NCBI GenBank assembly: GCA_004299705.1
Contig: SCQS01000012.1
Span: 62,001-126,000 of the forward strand
Reading direction: 5' to 3'
Source: Rhodanobacteraceae bacterium
GTDB lineage: Bacteria > Pseudomonadota > Gammaproteobacteria > Xanthomonadales > Rhodanobacteraceae
DNA: 64,000 bases
Positions 24,916 through 34,100 of the stretch are shown here, one piece after another (the stretch's first letter is position 1; each line of letters begins with the position of its first letter). A program made the translations under genes and the position numbers. Below the pieces are notes generated by a model. It saw nothing but the letters and a program-made list of their open reading frames with translations. It did not search any database and was not told where the DNA came from.

Positions 24916-25983
24916 TCAGCGCAGCATCCAGTGCAGACCGCGTTGCAGAAGATTGAGCCGGCGCGCATGCACCAGTCGCCCTTCCAGGAAACGCGTCAGG
25001 TCTTCGTGCAACGCGCGCGCCGTCTGGTAGCGCTGCACGGCGTCCTTGTACAGGCATTTGCAGATAATCGCTTCGAGATCCCGCGGGAGTGCCGGCGCAA
25101 AGCGGCTGGGTTCACGCACGTGGCCTTCCAGCACCATATCCAGCGTCTCGCCCACGCTGTCCCCGCGAAACGGTGGCCGACCGGCGACCAGCTCGTAAAG
25201 GATTGCGCCGAGTGCCCAGACATCGGTCGCTGCGGACAACTTGTAGGCGTGCACGACGGCTTGTTCCGGCGCCATGTAAGTGGGCGTGCCGGAAAGTTCA
25301 TCGTTGTCGATCACAGGCGTACCCTGCAATTGCCGCGCGAGGCCGAAGTCGGACACGTGCGGTACGCCATTCGCATCCACGAGCACGTTGGACGGTTTCA
25401 AGTCGAGATGGAGCACGCCCATGCCGTGCGCGTACTCCAGCGCGCCGGCGACCGTACGCACCAGCCTGGCTGCGGCCTCCGGCGAAAAATGTTCGCCGCT
25501 ACGCAGGCGTGCAGACAGACTGCGACCACGCACCAGACGCATGCTGTAAAAATGGATTTCCTCGTGACAACCAACGTCATAGACGGTGACGATGTTCGGG
25601 TGCTCCATGCGTGCGGCGTAGCGTGCTTCGTGTTCAAACCGCCGGATGAACTCGCGCGAGGCCCACGGTCCCGCCGCAAGCAGTTTCAGCGCCACCTCAC
25701 GATCCAGCGCGGCCTGGCGCGCGCGATAGACCGTTCCGGTACCGCCCGATCCGAGCAATTCCAGCAACTCGTAGCCGCCGAAGTGGCGCTGGTCGGGATC
25801 CTTCAGGTCGAGCAGTGGCGTGTCGGCCGGCATGAATGCCAGATGGCGGCTGCGTGCAGGCTCACGCCTGTCCGCGGTCTCGCCGAACGCCAACTCGGCG
25901 AGCGGACTTCTTTCGCAGGGGCCGATCTCCGTCGATTCGCCGGCCGAGGCAACACCAGGCAAGGGAGCTCGCGTGCCCGTCAC
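24916..25983 (-). CDS. Soluble Ser/Thr protein kinase (STK1)
   Basis: A 355-residue Hanks-type kinase. The start is the GTG at 25983, overlapping the sigma B1 stop (GTGA). The N-terminus SPLAELAFG matches that of STK2, which supports this choice. Seen: Gly loop LLGSGGTGTVYRA, Lys100 in EVALKLL, catalytic loop HLDLKPSNVL (Asp194; Leu replaces the Arg of HRD), DFG at 212-214 and the activation segment ending SGTPTYMAPEQ. The protein ends (LLQRGLHWMLR) exactly where STK2 continues into its membrane helix and propeller region, so it is a sensor-less version. Its likely targets are the two adjacent sigma factors (inference). Confidence 0.88.
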   Translation of the reverse strand: MTGTRAPLPGVASAGESTEIGPCERSPLAELAFGETADRREPARSRHLAFMPADTPLLDLKDPDQRHFGGYELLELLGSGGTGTVYRARQAALDREVALKLLAAGPWASREFIRRFEHEARYAARMEHPNIVTVYDVGCHEEIHFYSMRLVRGRSLSARLRSGEHFSPEAAARLVRTVAGALEYAHGMGVLHLDLKPSNVLVDANGVPHVSDFGLARQLQGTPVIDNDELSGTPTYMAPEQAVVHAYKLSAATDVWALGAILYELVAGRPPFRGDSVGETLDMVLEGHVREPSRFAPALPRDLEAIICKCLYKDAVQRYQTARALHEDLTRFLEGRLVHARRLNLLQRGLHWMLR

Positions 25984-26735
25984 GCCCCAGGCACCCCGCG
26001 CAAGGTTTCCATGGCCCACTGCTGCTCCACGAGCAGGTCCGCCCGCGATTCGACGGTATCCGCCAGCTCCATCCGCGCCAGCTCCCGAAAGCGGGTGCGC
26101 AGGCAGCGCAGTGCCGCGAGTATCCCAAGTGGGTGACCAGGCAATCGCTCGGCGAGCTCCTTGCACCGCCCTGACGGCGGATCGACGGCAAGGAACGGTC
26201 GCAACGCCTCGAACATTTCCGCGTGCCCCGCGGCACACGCTTCCGCACGCAACCTGCGCAAACCGCGCAACAGGACTTCCTCGGCAAAACCGGACAGGAA
26301 CGCATGCTCCCCGACATTCCCGGCAAGCTGCGCGACACGTCGATAACGCCGCTCCAGCGCTTTCACGTCGGGCGCTGCTGCAAACGGTTCCCCATTCGCC
26401 AATTCGTGCCAGTCACCCGCCAGAAACATGCGCAGCGAACACAGCAGCCATGCCCTGAAACGGCTGCGCGCAGATACGGGGTCGGCCACATACCGGGCCG
26501 GCAGATCCCTGAAAAACGCGTGTGCGACATCCTGCGCGCTCGAGGGCGCATGACCATTCGCGCGGAGATAGGCGTACACCGGATACCAATACCGCAAAGC
26601 AAGTTCAACCAGCGCTTCGTCGGCATGGTCCGGGTTCCGGTCACCCAGCATGTGCACCAGCGACCAGCGTGTTTGCGAAAAATCATCGGCGTCGACACGA
26701 CACACGGGAAACTCCGTGGCCGGATCGCTGATCAC
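25980..26735 (-). CDS. ECF-type sigma factor, B type (module 1)
   Basis: A 251-residue sigma-70-family protein of the kinase-linked ECF class. I chose the GTG at 26735 because it overlaps the stop of sigma A1 (GTGA). Seen: FSQTRWSLVHML, ALRYWYPVYAYLRANGH and SSAQDVAHAFFRDLPARY (region 2.2, with AQD where the A-type has AED). SRFRAWLLCSLRMFLAGDWHEL follows, and a region-4-like end LRCLRTRFRELARMELADTVE. Region 4 is weakly conserved compared with the A type. It overlaps both neighbours by 4 bp, so three proteins are made from one coupled unit. Confidence 0.8.
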   Translation of the reverse strand: MISDPATEFPVCRVDADDFSQTRWSLVHMLGDRNPDHADEALVELALRYWYPVYAYLRANGHAPSSAQDVAHAFFRDLPARYVADPVSARSRFRAWLLCSLRMFLAGDWHELANGEPFAAAPDVKALERRYRRVAQLAGNVGEHAFLSGFAEEVLLRGLRRLRAEACAAGHAEMFEALRPFLAVDPPSGRCKELAERLPGHPLGILAALRCLRTRFRELARMELADTVESRADLLVEQQWAMETLRGVPGA

Positions 26736-27430
26736 GGCGCAGGCATCCCCAGCGATTCGCACAACGCCCGGAGTTCCCCTTGCGCATCACCGCAACTCGC
26801 GGTGGTTTCGGCCAGTTCCGCACACACCAGTTCGCGCAACCGGTGGCGCAGGCGGTGCACGGCGACGGCGACCGTGTTGCGGCGCAGGTGCAACGCTTCG
26901 GCCGCCTGGGCGTAGTCGGCATCGTCGGGCCGCTCGATGAGGAATTCACTGAGCCGTTCGAACAACGCGAGTTTGTCCGCGGCCCCGGCTTCCGCGCGCA
27001 ACCGCTTGAAGGCCTTGTCCACCACCGCCCACGCCCACGCGCGCTCGAACTCGCGCTCGGGATTGCCAGCGTCCGTGCAGCCCTCCTCCGCATCGTCCAG
27101 TGATTCGATCCTGAGGCCACCACCCCGTTTCAATGCGGTCGCCTCGCTGTTGGCGTCACTGAGGAACCGTTGCAGCGCGGTCAACAGGAACGACCTGAAA
27201 CGACCCCGATCGGGATCCGCATCGCAAACCCATCCACGCTCGAGAAAGCGCGCGAAAAACGCCTGCGTCAGGTCTTCGGCCTTGTCGGCATTGTGCGTGC
27301 GCCCCTGCACATACGCCAACACCGGAGACCGGTAGGCACGGCACAGTGCCTCAAGCGCGGCACCCGCATCGGCGGAACCGTCACCGGCGCGCAACACGAT
27401 GCTCCACTGGGTTTGTTCGAACCTGCTCAT
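26732..27430 (-). CDS. ECF-type sigma factor, A type (module 1)
   Basis: A 232-residue sigma factor of the class frequently encoded beside Ser/Thr kinases. Seen: MSRFEQTQWSIVLRAG, ALEALCRAYRSPVLAYVQG, region 2 with KAEDLTQAFFARFLERGW, then GRFRSFLLTALQRFLSD and LKRGGG. Region 4 with helix-turn-helix LHLRRNTVAVAVHRLRHRLRELVCAE is well conserved. Closely similar to the A-type protein at 36358-37053. A promoter-like motif lies 52 bp upstream. The stop overlaps the start of sigma B1. Confidence 0.88.
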   Translation of the reverse strand: MSRFEQTQWSIVLRAGDGSADAGAALEALCRAYRSPVLAYVQGRTHNADKAEDLTQAFFARFLERGWVCDADPDRGRFRSFLLTALQRFLSDANSEATALKRGGGLRIESLDDAEEGCTDAGNPEREFERAWAWAVVDKAFKRLRAEAGAADKLALFERLSEFLIERPDDADYAQAAEALHLRRNTVAVAVHRLRHRLRELVCAELAETTASCGDAQGELRALCESLGMPAP

Positions 27431-27482
27431 GCTCGCCGCTTTCCGCGGACGGGCGCGGAGGGAATCATCCGTCCACGCGCCG

Positions 27483-27514
27483 ATTATGCGCCAAAGTGCC
27501 GTGGCCGGACGCAT
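27483..27514 (-). promoter_or_regulatory. Shared promoter-like motif upstream of sigma A1
   Basis: Minus-strand ATGCG, 20 bases, GCATAAT, ending 52 bp before the sigma A1 start. The spacing equals that in the two other copies, but the spacer sequence is more diverged here. CATAAT could serve as a -10 element. A conventional -35 is not evident. Confidence 0.55.
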
Positions 27515-27654
27515 TGCGGTGTACGACCAGCGCTTACACCCCAGTGTTCGGCATCCAACCGTGAAAATTACACGCACCCCCGCCTGCACCCCGCAAGTTC
27601 GCGCCGCATGCCACGCGAAAAACGCGTCCTTGAAACGGGAGGCATGCTCGGCCC

Positions 27655-27683
27655 CAAAAACACGCCCCGCAAGGCGGGGCGTG
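27655..27683 (-). terminator. Terminator of small secreted protein gene 2
   Basis: Stem CACGCCCCGC/GCGGGGCGTG with a 3-base loop, followed on the minus strand by TTTTT. Same stem as at 22264-22287. It separates module 2 from module 1. The rest of 27431-27720 holds only the motif at 27483. Confidence 0.88.
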
Positions 27684-27720
27684 AGAGTTCGCCGGTGGAG
27701 AGTGATAACCGGCGCCCGAG

Positions 27721-28071
27721 TTACTTGGCCGCAACCGACGCTGCGTTGGCGGATGCCCGCTGCGACGCCACGTACTGCTGCAACAAGGTGTCGTACCGCT
27801 TCTGCAACCGATCGATGCCGCCCGTCAGGTATTCGGGATAGGACGTCCTCGCCCCGAACAACATGCCGATCTGGCGCGGCGTGAAATTCGCACGCAAGAA
27901 CTGGTTGTACCCGTCGCAAGCGTGACCCGTCGTACCGTTGGGTGGTGCGCAAGCGGCGACCCCGGCAGGATGGACATTGATCGGAGGCATGACATTGGTC
28001 TGACCTCCTGCGAACGCGACACCAGCCGCACCGGCGAGGATGATGGCGACGGAGATTGCGCTGAGTTTCAT
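27721..28071 (-). CDS. Small secreted protein SP2 (paralogue of SP1)
   Basis: A 116-residue protein with signal peptide MKLSAISVAIILAGAAGVAFA. The conserved core is CAPPN, TGHACDGYNQFLRANFTPRQ, IGMLFG, SYPEYLTGGIDRLQKRY, and the C-terminus is an Ala/Ser-rich helix. The paired Cys residues could form a disulfide in the periplasm (inference). Family unknown to me. It is the last gene of module 2, 146 bp after the TonB-dependent receptor, and has the same leader and terminator as SP1. Confidence 0.75.
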   Translation of the reverse strand: MKLSAISVAIILAGAAGVAFAGGQTNVMPPINVHPAGVAACAPPNGTTGHACDGYNQFLRANFTPRQIGMLFGARTSYPEYLTGGIDRLQKRYDTLLQQYVASQRASANAASVAAK

Positions 28072-28119
28072 GACATTCACCTCTGAAACCTGCAGCAGGT
28101 CGTCCATAACGGGCTTGCA
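28072..28119 (-). promoter_or_regulatory. Conserved 48-nt leader of SP2
   Basis: Matches the SP1 leader at 44 of 48 positions. If the leader is read as coding (MDDLLQVSEVNV before the signal peptide), the two differences inside those codons are both synonymous. That leaves a longer protein possible, although the visible ribosome site favours the later ATG. Confidence 0.55.
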
Positions 28120-28217
28120 TGGATGGGGGTTCGCCCGGCTCCCTGGGCGGTGAGGGTTCATCCCTCGTTGCTTCCTTCGGAAATCGCGCGCGAAAATGAC
28201 AGGGACGCCTCAGCGGT

Positions 28218-31127
28218 TCAGAACTCCTGGCGATAGTTCGCGTAGTAGAACCGGCCGGGGATGTCGTAATCGGGGAAGAACGAATTCTCGAACGCGGAAT
28301 AGGACACCGGCGGGTTGCGGCCGAGTGCGTTGCGGATGCCGGCCATGAGGTGCCCGTGCCACGGCGCATCCCATCCCGCCTCCAGGTCGGTAAAGGTCAC
28401 GCTGCCGACACGGTTGTACGGCACCACCAGGCCATCGACCAGCCGCGTGGCACCGTTCCCCGAGCACAACTTGACCAAGCCGGGCTGGCCGAGGAAATCC
28501 GCGGTGTTCACGACGGTTGAGCAATCCTCCGTGATCGCGGAGAACGAACGCGCAGTGATCGATGCGCTCCACGGTTCGCGTGTCCATGCCAGCTGCAGCT
28601 GCGTGCGCCAGCGCCAGATCACGCCGAACAGGCTCCCGCTGGCGCTGTTGAGGCCGACCGTGTTGCCGTGCGCGATGGCGCCATCAGGCAGGGAGCTTCC
28701 CGGTGCCGGGTGGCCAATCTCGCCGAAGTAGTCGACGTAGCTGGCATCCCAGCCCACGCCGAAGCGCCCCCACGGAGTGCCATGACGGTAGTGGGCCGTG
28801 AGGTCGTAGCCACTGGTTTCGATCCCGCCCGGCAGGTTCTGGTACTCGTCGATGAGGTGCGTGATGTTGTGGTCGGCCGGGTCGCGCGTGATCAGCGCGC
28901 AATCCGCATCGTCACCGTACTTGTAGCAGCCATCGACCACGCCCTGGAACCCCGGATCGCCGATGGCATCGCGCAACCGTATGTCGTACCAGTCGACGCT
29001 GGCGCTGAAGCCGTCCAGCCAGGCGGGGTTGTAGACCAGCCCTACCCCGCGCGAGCGCGAGGTTTCTGGGCGCAGGCCCGGATTGCCAGCCTGGACGCTG
29101 GCGCCGACGCTTTCAATCGACGGGTTGAAGCCGGGCGGCACGCCGAATTGCGCGCAGCGTGCCAGTACCGCCGCCGTCGGGTTGTTGGTCACGACGCACG
29201 GATCGTCCGCATCGATGCCCTGGTTCGTCACGTTACCCTGGAAAAGTTCATTGACCGATGGCGCGCGGAAACCCTCGGCATAGTTGGCGCGGACCAGCAG
29301 GTCATGGGTGGGTTGCCACCTGATCCCGACCTGCGAATTGATGGTGTTGCCGAAGTTGGAATAGTGCGAAAAGCGCGAACCCAGCGAAAGATCGAGCTTG
29401 CGCGCGAACGGCGTGCCGGCCAGCAGCGGCGCATTGAATTCGGCGTAGGCTTCGGCAAGCCAGTAGGCGCCGCGGGTCGACGCGGAGGAAACGCCATTGC
29501 CGGCAGCGTTGCCGCTCACTTCCAGGGGATCGAGGATGGAGTCGCCGCTCTCGCGCCGGTACTCGGCGCCCGCGGCGAAACCGAGCCCACCCGCCGGCAG
29601 CGCGAACAAGCTGTCGGTGCCGAGGCCGACGTTGGCGGCCTCGGAACGGTTGCGATACCGGTTGGTTTCGTAGGCGTCGACGTAATCCAGCATCACTGTC
29701 GTGATCGAACCCGGCGGCCCGAACAGATTCATCGGCACGCAGCCCGCGATCACCGCGTTCGGCGTCCCGCAATGTGCCGTGCCCGCCGAATCGAGGAACG
29801 ACGGGCCCAGCGCGGGCCCCAGCTTGCTGAAATCGGCCAGCGGTCCGGTGAACTCCGAGGTATCCGAGCGCGTGCCGAGCACGTTCGCGGTCCAGGTGAA
29901 GTCGCGCTGGAGCAACGTGAAACTGCCATCGAGGCCCACGCGCAGACGCAAGGTATCGTCGATCTGGTGGAACAGGCGCGGGCCGGCCTCGACGAAGCGC
30001 CTGAACGCAATATCGACGGGTTCGCCAAACGGGTTGTAGACATTGTCCGGGCTGATCGCGATTGCATCCGGGTTCGTGCCATCGAACGCGAACACGCTGA
30101 TGTCCGACGGCGCGAGTTGCTGGCGCGACTGGCGCTGGTTGAACAGCACGTCGGCACTCAGCGCCAGGTTCGGGGTGAATTCGTAACGCGCCTGTGCAAA
30201 CGCTGCGCGGCGTTCCTGCGGCGTCTGCAGATAATTGAGCGGCTGGTAGTTGTAGAAATCCGAGGCAAGATCGATGCTGCGGAAATCGGCCGGCGTGGTG
30301 CCGGGCCGTCCGTTGACCAGGCGCAACGCCAGGAAATCGGGGCCGGAGAACAAGAGCGATTCGGGCACCAGGAAACTGTAAGGCCCGAACGGGGAACCAG
30401 TGAATTGCGTGCCCGTCGGCAAGCCGTAGACCGGTACCGCGGAAATCGCGCGATCGCCCGCGAAGATCGGGGCGTCGAGGCTGTATTCGAGACCGCCCGA
30501 AGCGCCCCAGTGGTCGCCCTTGTGGCCGTACGTCAGGTAGTAAGCCTGGCGCGCGCCATCATCATGGCTGGTGCGTCCGGAGTACTGGCCGGCTTCGCCG
30601 CCTTCGACATTCTTGCGCGTGATGATGTTGATCACACCGGCGATCGCATCGGAGCCGTAAATCGCCGAGGCGCCATCCAGCAGCACTTCGATGCGGTCGA
30701 CCAGCGCCAGCGGGATCGCGCTCAGGTCCACCGCGCCGTCGATGTCGGTGACGAAACGCTGGCCGTTCAACAGCACCAGCGTGCGGTTGGCACCGAGGCT
30801 GCGCAGGTTGGCAAGCTGCTCGCCGTTGCCGCCGTTGTTGATGTTGCGGTTCAGGGTTTCGCCATTCGTGACGATCGCCTGCACGACATCGGAGATGCTG
30901 GTGAGGCCGGTGCGCTCGATTGCGGCGCGATCGAGCACCAGCACGGGATGCCGGGTCTCGAGATCGATGTTGCGGATGTGGCTGCCTGTGACCACGATGG
31001 TTTCCAGCGTGGGCGGTTGCGGTTCCTGCGTTGCGTTTTCCGGCTGCTGTTCCGCTTGCCCCGTCCACGCCATCGACGCGCATGGCGCGCACAGCAACAA
31101 CACGAATGGAAGCACTCTGTCGTTCAT
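28218..31127 (-). CDS. TonB-dependent outer-membrane receptor
   Basis: A 969-residue outer-membrane protein. The signal peptide VLPFVLLLCAPCASMAW is followed by TonB-box-like LETIVVTGSHIR, a plug domain (GLTSISDVVQAIV, LRSLGANRTLVLLNGQRF, VDRIEVLLDGASAIYGSDAIAGVINIITR), a large beta-barrel (LLVRANYAEGFRAPSVNELF, AGNPGLRPETSRSRGVGL) and a terminal Phe. No N-terminal STN signalling domain is present, so it is not a FecA-type transducer. The start ATG at 31127 overlaps the STK2 stop (ATGA). Translational coupling of a receptor to a kinase is unusual. The ligand is unknown. Confidence 0.88.
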   Translation of the reverse strand: MNDRVLPFVLLLCAPCASMAWTGQAEQQPENATQEPQPPTLETIVVTGSHIRNIDLETRHPVLVLDRAAIERTGLTSISDVVQAIVTNGETLNRNINNGGNGEQLANLRSLGANRTLVLLNGQRFVTDIDGAVDLSAIPLALVDRIEVLLDGASAIYGSDAIAGVINIITRKNVEGGEAGQYSGRTSHDDGARQAYYLTYGHKGDHWGASGGLEYSLDAPIFAGDRAISAVPVYGLPTGTQFTGSPFGPYSFLVPESLLFSGPDFLALRLVNGRPGTTPADFRSIDLASDFYNYQPLNYLQTPQERRAAFAQARYEFTPNLALSADVLFNQRQSRQQLAPSDISVFAFDGTNPDAIAISPDNVYNPFGEPVDIAFRRFVEAGPRLFHQIDDTLRLRVGLDGSFTLLQRDFTWTANVLGTRSDTSEFTGPLADFSKLGPALGPSFLDSAGTAHCGTPNAVIAGCVPMNLFGPPGSITTVMLDYVDAYETNRYRNRSEAANVGLGTDSLFALPAGGLGFAAGAEYRRESGDSILDPLEVSGNAAGNGVSSASTRGAYWLAEAYAEFNAPLLAGTPFARKLDLSLGSRFSHYSNFGNTINSQVGIRWQPTHDLLVRANYAEGFRAPSVNELFQGNVTNQGIDADDPCVVTNNPTAAVLARCAQFGVPPGFNPSIESVGASVQAGNPGLRPETSRSRGVGLVYNPAWLDGFSASVDWYDIRLRDAIGDPGFQGVVDGCYKYGDDADCALITRDPADHNITHLIDEYQNLPGGIETSGYDLTAHYRHGTPWGRFGVGWDASYVDYFGEIGHPAPGSSLPDGAIAHGNTVGLNSASGSLFGVIWRWRTQLQLAWTREPWSASITARSFSAITEDCSTVVNTADFLGQPGLVKLCSGNGATRLVDGLVVPYNRVGSVTFTDLEAGWDAPWHGHLMAGIRNALGRNPPVSYSAFENSFFPDYDIPGRFYYANYRQEF

Positions 31128-34100
31128 GGCGGTGTCTTCGCGACGGCTCTGCCGGAGCGGGAGGGTTCCAGGGTCAGCGCCAGGAACAGCAACCCCGGGC
31201 TGGCCGCAGGCGGGGCTTCCAGCGAAATGCCGACAACCGGCCGATCCGGCTCGGGGTTTTCCAGCCGCACCGCGTAGCTCGTCGTGATCGTCATCTCGCC
31301 CATCTCGGCCATGCCCCACCCGCGCAGCGCCGTCGCGTAGATTCCGAGCCAGCCGATGCGGCGCGGGCTGGCGCCGCTCGCACGTATGTCCAGCAACCCG
31401 CGCGTGTCGCGGTCATTGACTATCGCCAGTTCCCGCTCGCCGCCGTCGGCGTAGCGCAAGCGCACCGCACCGACCTCGCCGGCGACGAAATCGAACTGGA
31501 AGACCAGCGCGTCGATCGCGGTGATGCGTTGCGGCGCAATCCGCAGCGATCGTGATTGCGCGGGAAACTCGGTATTCAGCGGATTCAACGGCGTACCGGA
31601 AAGCTGGACGCCGCGGCCAAGCAGGAAGTCGACGCCGGCGTAACGCTGCAGGCCACGCGGCAGCGTCGGAAAGGCCTGCGGGCGCTGCGGCACGCGTGCC
31701 GCCCGGTTCATCCGCGCGCGCGGCTCGACGTTCGCGATCGGCCCGAGGTCCAGCGGCTCGTAGTGCGGATCGGCGGCCGGCGCCGCAACCGTGTGGTTCC
31801 CGGCGGCCACCGTCGCCGGCCGGGGTGCCGGCGCAGGGCCCGGGTCGGCGGCGCGCAACGCACGGCGTGCCGCCACCGACAGCGGCGGCACGCTGGCTTG
31901 CCCGGCGTCACTCCGGCCGGTGAAGTCGCGCAGCGCCAAATCCCGCGCAATGTCATCCACCGGCCGCCGGTCGGTGCCGATGCGCCACTCGAACCAATGC
32001 CCGGCGACGGTGCGTCCGATCAGGCGCGAGCCATCCGGCGCAAAGGCGAGTTGCTGGACGGCATCGTGATTGGGCAGCGCCAACTTGAAATCCGGCACCA
32101 GCCGCTGGTCGCGGTCGATGACGAACAATGCCACGCCATCGAGCACGCCGAGCGCGAGCAGGCGGCCATCCGGACTGGCGGCGCCCACGTCCACGCGGTT
32201 CTGCTCGACCGGCACCGCGGCAAGCGTCTTGGCCGCCGCCACCTTGCCGGCAAAAAGTTTTGCCAAGGCCAGTTCGAACACGCCGCGCCCGTGCGGCAAC
32301 GGCACCAGGCCGATTTCATCGTCGAGGCCAACGGACTTTCCGATGAGCCCTCCGTTGGCACTCCAGTGCCAGATCCTCGGATCGGGACCCTCCCCCCATC
32401 CGGTGCGTCCGGAAAAACTCCAGATGCTGCCATCACCAGCGAAACGCGCATCGGCGATACGTGCCTGCGTCTTGTCGGTGTGCACCAGGTTCTCCACGAT
32501 CCTTCCCTGGCGGGTATCGATGACATGTACCACGTTGGAATCCGCGATCGCGACAAAGGAATTTCGGTATCCAAAAGCCAGCAGGCGCCGGCCATCATCG
32601 GAAAGCCGCAACGCGCCGAGTGGACCTTGGAGGCCGATGGGCGCACCGCGTTGTCGGCCGGTGGCCAGGTCGATGATGTGCACGTGCTCGAAAAAGACGC
32701 CCTTGTCGTTGCTGCCGGTGGAAACGGCGAGCATCGGCGCGGCGGCGGCGAGGCTCAGGCGCAATGGCGAATCCGGCAATGTCAGCGCGGGCCAGCAGGA
32801 TTCCCCGTCGCGCCAGTTCCAACAGGAGAGTTCGCGCCCGGCGATCGCGATCAGGCGCGTGCCGCTGCCATCCAGTCCGGCGTAGGTTGGCGGCTCCGGC
32901 AGCACGACGGCCTTGCCCACGGTCCGGCCGGTTGCGACGTCGAACACGTTCACGCGGTTGCCGTTTGCCGACACGAGGTGCCGGCCGTCGAAGTGCAAGC
33001 TGTCCGAAACCATCGGCGCCGCCACGCCGCCGATGAACGGCGTCCAGCGCACGCGCCACAGCTTGAGGAGGTTGTTGTCGGCGGTTGCCATCAGGTGCGA
33101 GCGCGCATCGCTCGCCAGCGCGAAGCGTGCATATTCCGCGACCATCGGTGGCGCTACGGGGACCGGCGCCGTCAGCGGAGAACCGGCATCGGGCACCTGC
33201 CATACGACGGCGCTGGTTGCCCAATGGCGCGTGAGTACCGTGGCCGCATCCGGCCCGAACCCGGCATCGGTCAGCGTGCTCGGATCGAGGTTGTTGCCGA
33301 GCACAATCGGCGTGGCGACCAGTTCGAGCGTGCGCGCATCGAACACGCGCATTTCGCTGGGCTCGCTGGAAACTGCGAGCAGGCGGCTGTCGTCGGCGCT
33401 GAAGCTCAGCCGTCCAATCCATCCACTGAAGCGCGAGTGCAGCCACGTTGCACTGCCGGTGGCGAGATCCCAGATGGCGAGCTGGCCGGAGGTCGTGCCG
33501 ATGGCGAGCTGCCTGCCGTCATGACGCACCGCCCAGGCGGTCGCGCGATCCTGCTGCGTGGTCAGGTGCAAACTCCGGCGCAAACGCATCCGCGCTGCGT
33601 CGAAGCTGCGGAAGCCCAATTTCGCACTGTCGACCAGCACCATCGTCGCGCCGTCATCGGTAAGCAGGGCCTCGCCGGCCAATTGGATGCCGTCCGCCCT
33701 CGCGACAAGGTCGCCATCGATCCGCACGCGGTCGCCGTCCGCGGCCCACGGCAGCGTGCGCCAGCGCTGCACGTCGCCGCGCTTGTCGAACAGCAGCGCA
33801 TAGCGGCCGTCTTCTGCGTAATCCACGGCCAGGAAGTCGGCGAACTGCTTCGGCGGTGCAACCAGCGTGCCTGTACCGGCATCGATCAACACGCTGTCGA
33901 GGTCATGCGGATACAGCGCGGGATTCTCGCCACTGGCGGCGCCCCCCGGCACGGCGCGGCCGACCAGGCGCCGCCCGTCGTCCGAAAAGTGCAGTTCAAG
34001 CGCCGCCTGATTGAGGCCGAACATCGTCATGCCGAACGATCGCGGCGGCACCTTCGTTTGCCAGCGTTGCTTGCCGCTGGCGACGTCGATCAAGCGAATG

